From Halomonas sp. M4R1S46 (GTDB lineage Bacteria; Pseudomonadota; Gammaproteobacteria; Pseudomonadales; Halomonadaceae): DNA of 64,000 nt. Shown here one piece after another: positions 57,109 through 64,000 of the stretch. The stretch lies in assembly GCF_025725685.1 (NCBI RefSeq), contig NZ_CP107008.1, positions 3,844,001 through 3,908,000 of the forward strand. Reading direction: 5' to 3'. The notes below the pieces were generated by a model that made no database searches, was not told the origin of the DNA, and worked only from the letters and a program-made list of their open reading frames with translations. The stretch's first letter is position 1, and each line of letters begins with the position of its first letter. The position numbers and the translations under genes are program-made.

Positions 57109-57882
57109 ATGTCCTATCAATCCCTCCGCCAGCCGCGCCTGGCCGATGTCATCACCGAGCGCCTCGAGGCCCTGATTCTCGAGGGTAGCCTAAAGCCCGG
57201 CCAACGGTTGCCGCCGGAGCGTGAGCTCGCCGAACGCTTCGGCGTGTCGCGCCCGTCGCTGCGCGAGGCGATCCAGAAGCTCGCCGCCCGCGGCCTGCTG
57301 ACCAGCCGCCAGGGGGGCGGCACCTTCATCACCGAGGACCTGCACAGCGGCTACAGCGACCCGCTGCTGGAGATGCTGTCCCGTCACGGCGAGTTCCATC
57401 TGGACCTGCTGGAGTTCCGTGACGCCATGGAAGGCCTGTCCGCCTACTATGCCGCCCTGCGGGCCACCCCCACCGACAAGGCGGTGCTGATCGAACGCTT
57501 CGAGGAGTTGGAGGCTCGCTTCAACGAGCAGGACCCGCCCCGGGAGGCCAAGGCCGATGCCGCCTTCCACCTGGCCATCGCCGAAGCCGCCCACAACGTC
57601 ATGCTGCTGCATACCATCCGCGGCATCTTCCACCTGCTGGAGAAGAGCATCGTCGACAACCTCGAGCACCTGTTCGCCAAGCCCGATGCCCGCAAGCACC
57701 TGATGACCCAGCACCGCGCCCTGCTCGATGCCATCCTCCAGGGCCGTGCCGAGGAGGCCCGCAGCCGGGCCCACGAGCACCTGGTCTATGTGGAGGAGGG
57801 CCTGCTCGAGGCGGCACGCGCCGAGACTCGCGCCCAGCGCTCCCTGCGTCGCGCCCAGGCGATGCCCACGGCGAGTCATTGA
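57109..57882 (+). CDS. lldR: GntR/FadR-family lactate regulator
   Basis: A 257-residue repressor with an N-terminal winged helix (LADVITERLEALILEGSLKP, RELAERFGVSRPSLREAIQK) and a C-terminal FCD ligand domain (FRDAMEGLSAYYAALRA, ADAAFHLAIAEAAHNVMLLH, and MTQHRALLDAILQGRAEEAR, which carry the metal-binding Asp/His residues). Divergent from lutABC, with two matching operators between, so it should repress lactate oxidation until lactate binds. ATG 57109 preceded by AGGAA. The dctB-like gene starts five bases after its stop. Confidence 0.9.
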   Translation: MSYQSLRQPRLADVITERLEALILEGSLKPGQRLPPERELAERFGVSRPSLREAIQKLAARGLLTSRQGGGTFITEDLHSGYSDPLLEMLSRHGEFHLDLLEFRDAMEGLSAYYAALRATPTDKAVLIERFEELEARFNEQDPPREAKADAAFHLAIAEAAHNVMLLHTIRGIFHLLEKSIVDNLEHLFAKPDARKHLMTQHRALLDAILQGRAEEARSRAHEHLVYVEEGLLEAARAETRAQRSLRRAQAMPTASH

Positions 57883-57886
57883 GCCC

Positions 57887-59801
57887 ATGCCCCATGCCAC
57901 GCCTGCCTCGAAGCGTCGTCGCCTGATCCGCCTGCTGCTATGGGGGCTGGGTCTCGCCGGGCTCGCCCTGTGCATGTGGCAGACCGCCCAGGTGGCCCGG
58001 GAACAGGCCCTGCAGAGCCTGCGCCAGGATGCCGAGAACGAGCTGCGCCTGTCGGCGGCCGGGCTGACCGGCCACCTGTCGCGCCATGACTACCTGCCGG
58101 AGCTGCTGGCCAGCCGGGAGGCGGTCAAGCGCTTCCTCGCGTCGCCGGCCAGCCAGGACCCGATGCCGCTGAACCGCCTGCTCGACCGCTTCCGGGCCAC
58201 CGCCGACGTCTCGGACATCTACCTGCTCGACCACCACGCCGACACCCTGGCCGCCAGCAACTGGCATCGCCCCGACACCTTCATCGGCCAGAACTACCGC
58301 TACCGGCGCTATTACCAGGAGGCCATCGCCGGCCGCAATGGCCGCTTCTTCGGCCTGGGGGTGCAGTCCGGGGAACGGGGCTACTACTTCTCGGCCCCGG
58401 TGTGGCTGGACGAGACGGCGCCGGACGCCCGCCCCGACGGGGTGATGGTGCTCAAGGTGCTGCTCAACGCCGTGGAGGACAGCTGGGCCGAACAGGATGC
58501 CGAACTGCTGGTCACCGACCGGGACGGCGTGATCTTCCTGGCCAGCCAGCCGGCACTGCGGCTGACCGCCATGAAGCCGCTCGGCGAGGCGCAGCGCGTG
58601 GCCCTGCGGGCCTCGCGGCGCTATGGCGACGAGCCGCTGCCGCCCTCCGGCCTGCGCGAGATCGAGCACCGCGACGAGCGCACCCGCCTGGTGGGCTTCG
58701 CCCAAGGGCCCCTGGCGGGACAACCCTATTTCAGCCTGACCCGCCCCATGCCGGCCTTCGACTGGCATATGCACATCCTCAAGCCCCTGACCCCGGTGAT
58801 CAGCGCCCAGTGGGTCTCGGCGCTGCTGGCCGGCGGCCTCTACGGCCTGGTGGCCCTGGGGGGCGGTATCGGCTGGCAGCGCCTGCGCCTGCGCCGGGAG
58901 CGCGAGCGCTTCGCCGAGCGCGAGCGCCGGACCCTGGCGAGGGCCCGCGACGAGCTCGAACGCAACGTGGCCAACCGCACCCGCGACCTGGTGGCCACCA
59001 ACCGTCGCCTGTCCGACGAGATCGAGGAGCGTCGCCGCGCCGAACAGAGCCTGCGGGAGACCCGCGACGAACTCGTCCAGGCCGCCAAGCTGGCCGTGCT
59101 GGGCCAGCTCGCCGCCGGCATCAACCACGAGCTCAACCAGCCCCTGGCGGCGATCCGCGCCTACGCCGAGAACGCCCGCGCCTTCATCGCCCGCAGCCGC
59201 GCCGAGGCCGCCGATGCCAACCTCGGCCAGATCGTCGAGCTCACCGGGCGCATGGCCGAGATCAGCGCCCAGTTGCGTCAGTTCTCCCGCAAGAGCGGCG
59301 ACACCCTCACCGCGGTCTCGGTGCAGTCCTGTTTCGACTATGCCCTGCGCCTCTTCCAGGCTCGCCTCAGCGAGGGCGCGATCCACATCGAGCGCCGCTG
59401 GCCCGAGCAGACGGCCTGGGTGCGCGCCGACCCGGTGCGCCTCGAGCAGGTGCTGGTCAACCTGATCGGCAACGCCCTCCAGGCCCTGGCCGAGACGCCG
59501 TCCCCGCACCTGACGCTGGGCATCGAGACCACGTCGGAGCGGGTCTCCATCGAGGTGGCGGACAACGGCCCGGGCATCCCCGAGGACCATCTCGCCAGGA
59601 TCTTCGAGCCCTTCTTCACCACCAAGTCCACCGGCAGCGGCCTGGGGCTGGGGCTGTCGATCTCCGGCCGCATCATCGACGACCTCGGCGGTCGCCTCGA
59701 GGCCCGCAACGCCCCTGGCGGCGGTGCCCGCTTCACCATTACCCTTCCCCGGGACAGCGGCCCGGACGGCAAACGGGCGCAAGCCAAGGAGCAGTCACAC
59801 C

Positions 59802-59809
<8 letters not shown>
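57887..59809 (+). CDS. dctB: Sensor histidine kinase of the DctB type (C4-dicarboxylate sensor)
   Basis: A 640-residue membrane sensor. Spans are near residues 13-30 (LLLWGLGLAGLALCMWQTAQ) and 300-322 (WVSALLAGGLYGLVALGGGI). Between them lies a periplasmic double-Cache domain (IYLLDHHADTLAASNWHRPD, RYRRYYQEAIAG). A coiled coil (about 325-395) leads to the HisKA motif AGINHELNQPLAAIRA with phosphoacceptor His414, and the HATPase domain has the N-box LVNLIGNALQAL and G-boxes ADNGPGIPE and GSGLGLGLSISGRI. ATG 57887 is 5 nt after lldR, and its end overlaps dctD by 8 nt. No dicarboxylate transporter gene is in the window, so the ligand is inferred. Confidence 0.9.
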
Positions 59810-61159
<1,350 letters not shown>

Positions 61160-61184
<25 letters not shown>

Positions 61185-61831
61185 GCCAGCAGTTCGCCCA
61201 GCGAGCCCCAGGGGGGCAGCCAGGGCGAGAGGCCGACGGCCAGCAGCAGCATGATCCCGGAGTTCAGCGGTTCACGGTAGGCGAACAGCTTGAAGGCGCT
61301 GCCGAAGGAGCGCTTGATCCGCGCCCCGGTGAGGTCGACGCTGTACAGCTCGTCGAGCAGCAGGTGGATGCAGCAGCCCAGCACCAGCGCCAGCCCCTGG
61401 GCCCAGGCCAGCCCGGCCTCCAGCTCCAGCAGGCGGTAGCTGCCCGCGCTGGTGGCCAGCCCGCACAGGCCCGCGGCCAGCAGCGAGTGCCAGATGCCGC
61501 GATGCACGGAGAAGTGCTTGAAGATCGGGCTCAGCACGTAACGCACCCCGATGTAGAGGCCACCACAGGCCACCAGCAGCGCCCCCAGGTTCAGCCAGGG
61601 GCTCAGCAGCAGCGCCCCGGCCACCACGGCCAGCACCGCCATCACGCTGAAGATCAGCCTCACGGCATGGGAGTGGTCGGAATCGATGTCCGGCAGGACG
61701 CCGCCGAAGGCGACCAGCACCGCCAGCGGCAGGGCCTGGTCGGGGGTCCACAGCTCGGCTCGCCAGCCGGCCAGGGCCAGGAGCACGCCGCCTCCCGCGG
61801 CGGCACTGATATGGGTGCGGAAATCGGCCAT
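61160..61831 (-). CDS. YdjM-family membrane-bound metal-dependent hydrolase (DUF457-like)
   Basis: A 223-residue membrane protein with about five spans. The conserved start MADFRTHISAAAGG and the motifs GGVLPDIDSDHSHAVR, HFSVHRGIWHSLLAAG and HLLLDELYSVDLTG contain His/Asp residues that could bind metal near the membrane. Family members are linked to LexA-controlled stress in E. coli, but their function is unknown. GGAGG is eight bases before ATG 61831. Its 3' end overlaps dctD. Confidence 0.85.
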
Positions 61832-61907
61832 CCCGGGCGCCTCCAAGAACTGGATAAACATCCATATTATCGCCCCGAATGGCGGGAGAGAACAATCGCT
61901 TGGCGGC

Positions 61908-62456
61908 TCAACCCCGGGCCGCGAGGTACTCGTCCTTCAACTTTACATAATTGCCGGCCGTGTAGGGGAAGAAGGCGCGCTCCTTGTCCTGGATCGGCCG
62001 CAGCGCCTTGGCCGGATTGCCGGCATAGACATGGCCGCCGGCCAGGTGCTTGCCCGGGGTCACCACCGCGCCCGCGGCGATGATCACCTCGTCCTCGACC
62101 ACGGCGCCGTCCATGACGATGGCGCCCATGCCCACCAGGATGCGGCTGCCCAGGGTGGCCCCGTGCAGGATCGCCTTGTGGCCGATGGTCACGTCGTCGC
62201 CGATGGTCAGCGGGAAACCGTCGGGGTTGAAGTCGCTGGCGTGGGTGATGTGCAGCACGCTGCCGTCCTGGACGCTGACCCGTGCGCCGATGCGGATGCG
62301 GTGCATGTCGCCGCGGACCACCGCCATCGGCCAGACCGAGCTGTCGTCGCCGAGCACCACGTCGCCCAGCACCACGCTGGCGGGATCGATGTAGACCCGC
62401 TCGCCCAGTTGCGGCGTCACGCCCTTCCAGGGCCGGATGACCGTCGAATCACTCAT
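61908..62456 (-). CDS. Gamma-carbonic anhydrase-like hexapeptide protein (YrdA type)
   Basis: A 182-residue left-handed beta-helix protein with hexapeptide repeats (ASVVLGDVVLGDDSSVWPMA, TLGSRILVGMGAIVMDGAVV). Zinc-ligand histidines of the gamma-CA family lie in HITHASD and GHKAILHG. Catalytic activity of YrdA/PaaY relatives differs between species, so carbonic anhydrase or CoA-thioesterase activity is not settled. Start ATG 62456, 15 nt after the NSS transporter stop; the two genes are co-directional. Confidence 0.92.
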   Translation of the reverse strand: MSDSTVIRPWKGVTPQLGERVYIDPASVVLGDVVLGDDSSVWPMAVVRGDMHRIRIGARVSVQDGSVLHITHASDFNPDGFPLTIGDDVTIGHKAILHGATLGSRILVGMGAIVMDGAVVEDEVIIAAGAVVTPGKHLAGGHVYAGNPAKALRPIQDKERAFFPYTAGNYVKLKDEYLAARG

Positions 62457-62471
62457 CTTGCACCTCGCTTG

Positions 62472-63812
62472 TCAGATCAGTCCCGAGACCAATACTACCA
62501 GCGTCAGCGGGATCGACACCCAGCGCACCAGGAACCGCCACAGGCGAAAGCCGTTGGGCCCGGCGTCCAGGGCACGCAGGGCGACGTGCTCGGGCAGCAC
62601 CCAGGCGGCGAAGATCGCGATCAATAGCCCCCCCACCGGCAGGAAGATCTCCGGCGGAATGGTGCTGACCAGGCCGAAGACGTTCATCCCGAACAGCACC
62701 CGGAGCTCGGACAGCGTCGAGAAGGACAGCACCGACAGCAGGCCCAGCATCCAGACGGCGATGCCCACCAGCGTCGAGGCCTGGCCACGACCGAGGCCCC
62801 AGCCCTGGAGGGTGGCGACCATCGGCTCGGCGAGGTTGATCGAGGAGGTCCAGGTGGCCAGTAGCAGCAGCAGGAAGAACAGCGACAGCCACAGGGCGCC
62901 GAAGGGCAGGTCGGCGAAGGCCACCGGCAGGGTCACGAACATCAGGCCGGGCCCCTCGCCGGGGTCCATGCCCTGGGCGAAGACCACCGAGAAGATGGCG
63001 ATGCCGGCCAGCAGTGCCACGGTGACGTCGAGCACCGCGACGCCGGCCGCCGCCCGGGGCAGGCTCTGGTGGTCCGGCATGTAGGCGCCGTAGGCCATCA
63101 GCGCGCAGGCGCCCACCGCCAGGGTGAAGAAGGCATGCCCCATGGCGGCGATCAGCACCGTCGGCGTGACCGCCGCGAGGTCCGGCGTGAACAGCCAGGC
63201 GAGCGCCGGGCCGAAGCCGCTGGTCGTGGCGGCGTGACCGGCCAGCACCAGCAGCAGCAGGTAGAGCAGCGGCATCAGCAGGTTGTTGAGCCGCTCCAGG
63301 CCCTTGGCCACCCCCGCGGCCACCACCATCATGGTCATGGCCAAAAAGAGGGTGTGGTTGAAGGTCATGCGCCCGGGGTCGGCGAGGAAGGCGTCGAAGC
63401 CGGCGCCGATCTCCGCCGCGCCCTGGCCGACGAAGTCGCCGTTGACCGCGGCGACCAGGAACTCGATGGACCAGCCCGAGACCACCGAGTAGAAGGAGAG
63501 GATGCAGAACACCGTGAAGGCCCCGAACAGTCCCAGCCAGCGCCAGTGGGGGCTGCGGCCGGCCTGGGTCGCCAGGTGGCCGAGGGACTGCATCGGGCTG
63601 CGCCGCCCGGCACGACCGATCAGGATCTCGGCCATCATCACCGGCAGGCCCAGCAGCACCACGAAGGCCACGTAGAGGAGCAGGAAGGCCGCACCACCGT
63701 ACTCGCCGGTGATGTAGGGGAAGCGCCAGATGTTGCCCAGCCCCACCGCGGCCCCGGTCACGGCCAGGATGAAGGCGCGTCGGCTGCTCCAGCGCTCCAG
63801 GGTCTCGTTCAT
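62472..63812 (-). CDS. NSS-family sodium-dependent transporter
   Basis: A 446-residue LeuT-fold symporter of 11-12 spans. The family signature is at the N-terminus: ILAVTGAAVGLGNIWRFPYI then TGEYGGAAFLLLYVAFV, supplying the Na+ and substrate sites of TM1. Other conserved parts are FTLAVGACALMAYGAYMP and LLLLATWTSSINLAEPMV. Bacterial members import amino acids with Na+, which suits a halophile. The ATG at 63812 starts MNETLERWSSRRAFIL, the usual family start. It is divergent from prlC. Confidence 0.92.
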   Translation of the reverse strand: MNETLERWSSRRAFILAVTGAAVGLGNIWRFPYITGEYGGAAFLLLYVAFVVLLGLPVMMAEILIGRAGRRSPMQSLGHLATQAGRSPHWRWLGLFGAFTVFCILSFYSVVSGWSIEFLVAAVNGDFVGQGAAEIGAGFDAFLADPGRMTFNHTLFLAMTMMVVAAGVAKGLERLNNLLMPLLYLLLLVLAGHAATTSGFGPALAWLFTPDLAAVTPTVLIAAMGHAFFTLAVGACALMAYGAYMPDHQSLPRAAAGVAVLDVTVALLAGIAIFSVVFAQGMDPGEGPGLMFVTLPVAFADLPFGALWLSLFFLLLLLATWTSSINLAEPMVATLQGWGLGRGQASTLVGIAVWMLGLLSVLSFSTLSELRVLFGMNVFGLVSTIPPEIFLPVGGLLIAIFAAWVLPEHVALRALDAGPNGFRLWRFLVRWVSIPLTLVVLVSGLI

Positions 63813-63918
63813 CGCTCTGCTCCGGGCGGTCGTTGCAAAGGGCGCAAGCCTAGCACATTGAAACCCGCCCGGGCCGCCCGCATCTAAGGCATGTTTCCCA
63901 TCACGTTTCGAGGTGCGC

Positions 63919-64000
63919 ATGTCCGCAAATCCACTGCTCGACTCCCACTCGCTGCCCCCCTTCGCCGAGATCAGGCCCGAGCAGGTGGTGCCGGCCATCG
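63919..64000 (+). CDS. prlC: Oligopeptidase A (M3 metallopeptidase), first codons only
   Basis: The last 82 bases encode MSANPLLDSHSLPPFAEIRP then EQVVPAI, which matches the conserved start of oligopeptidase A (NPLL-x3-LPPF-x2-I-x-PE-x-VVPA). The enzyme degrades signal peptides and cytosolic oligopeptides. The HEFGH zinc motif and the rest lie beyond the window. GAGG precedes the ATG. The neighbouring NSS transporter gene is divergent. Confidence 0.85.
   Translation, partial: MSANPLLDSHSLPPFAEIRPEQVVPAI

Overview
The window is GC-rich throughout and gene-dense. It most likely comes from a halophilic or halotolerant gammaproteobacterium of the Halomonadaceae (Halomonas-like). Supporting signs are an ectoine hydroxylase gene (ectD), the gammaproteobacterial order polA / DUF2782 / thrB, a gammaproteobacterial rRNA operon (16S, tRNA-Ile, tRNA-Ala, 23S, 5S), and lutABC, dctBD, his and selD-mnmH genes of the same type. 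The species was not determined. No plasmid, prophage or CRISPR locus is present.

Left part (1-7.4 kb): the 5' two thirds of polA read out of the window. Divergent to it lie a small DUF2782 protein, thrB and speA (4-nt overlap), then an FAA hydrolase and ectD. From 7.4 to 19 kb there is an eleven-gene polyol catabolic locus on the minus strand: a SorC-family regulator, a complete sugar-alcohol ABC importer (smoEFGK-like), a HAD phosphatase, sorbitol dehydrogenase smoS, a P-loop kinase, mannitol/arabinitol dehydrogenase, xylulokinase and transaldolase. Together they import polyols and pass them to the pentose phosphate pathway. An inverted repeat upstream of smoE is the probable operator.

Middle (19-27.5 kb): putA (proline to glutamate) is followed upstream by a module of a D-amino-acid-dehydrogenase-like flavoenzyme, an NhaC antiporter and an ornithine-cyclodeaminase/P2C-reductase-like protein carrying an apparent internal deletion. 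A divergent AraC activator lies beyond. This looks like an imino-acid (D-proline type) route that would feed PutA. From 27.5 to 29.4 kb there is a less GC-rich, gene-poor scar next to three tRNA genes. It holds a structured, terminator-ended candidate RNA, two 76-residue paralogues of unknown family, and a frameshifted tyrosine-recombinase remnant. This is the most unusual part of the window.

Right part: yggX-mutY, an AsmA protein and a PanZ-like GNAT protein; hisB-hisH-hisA-hisF; DUF416, an alkyltransferase-like protein and a class-I amidotransferase homologue without its cysteine; selD-mnmH (2-selenouridine tRNA modification); radA; an NlpE-like lipoprotein; an AEC transporter; hisC and a VOC protein. 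An rRNA operon on the minus strand (46.4-51.6 kb) has two promoters, two boxA sites and a triplicated 5S-tail/terminator. After it come a repeat-bearing lipoprotein, lutABC (lactate oxidation) with two ATTGGT-N3-ACCAAT operators shared with divergent lldR, a dctB-dctD two-component pair, a YdjM-like membrane protein, a gamma-carbonic-anhydrase-like protein, an NSS transporter, and the first codons of prlC.
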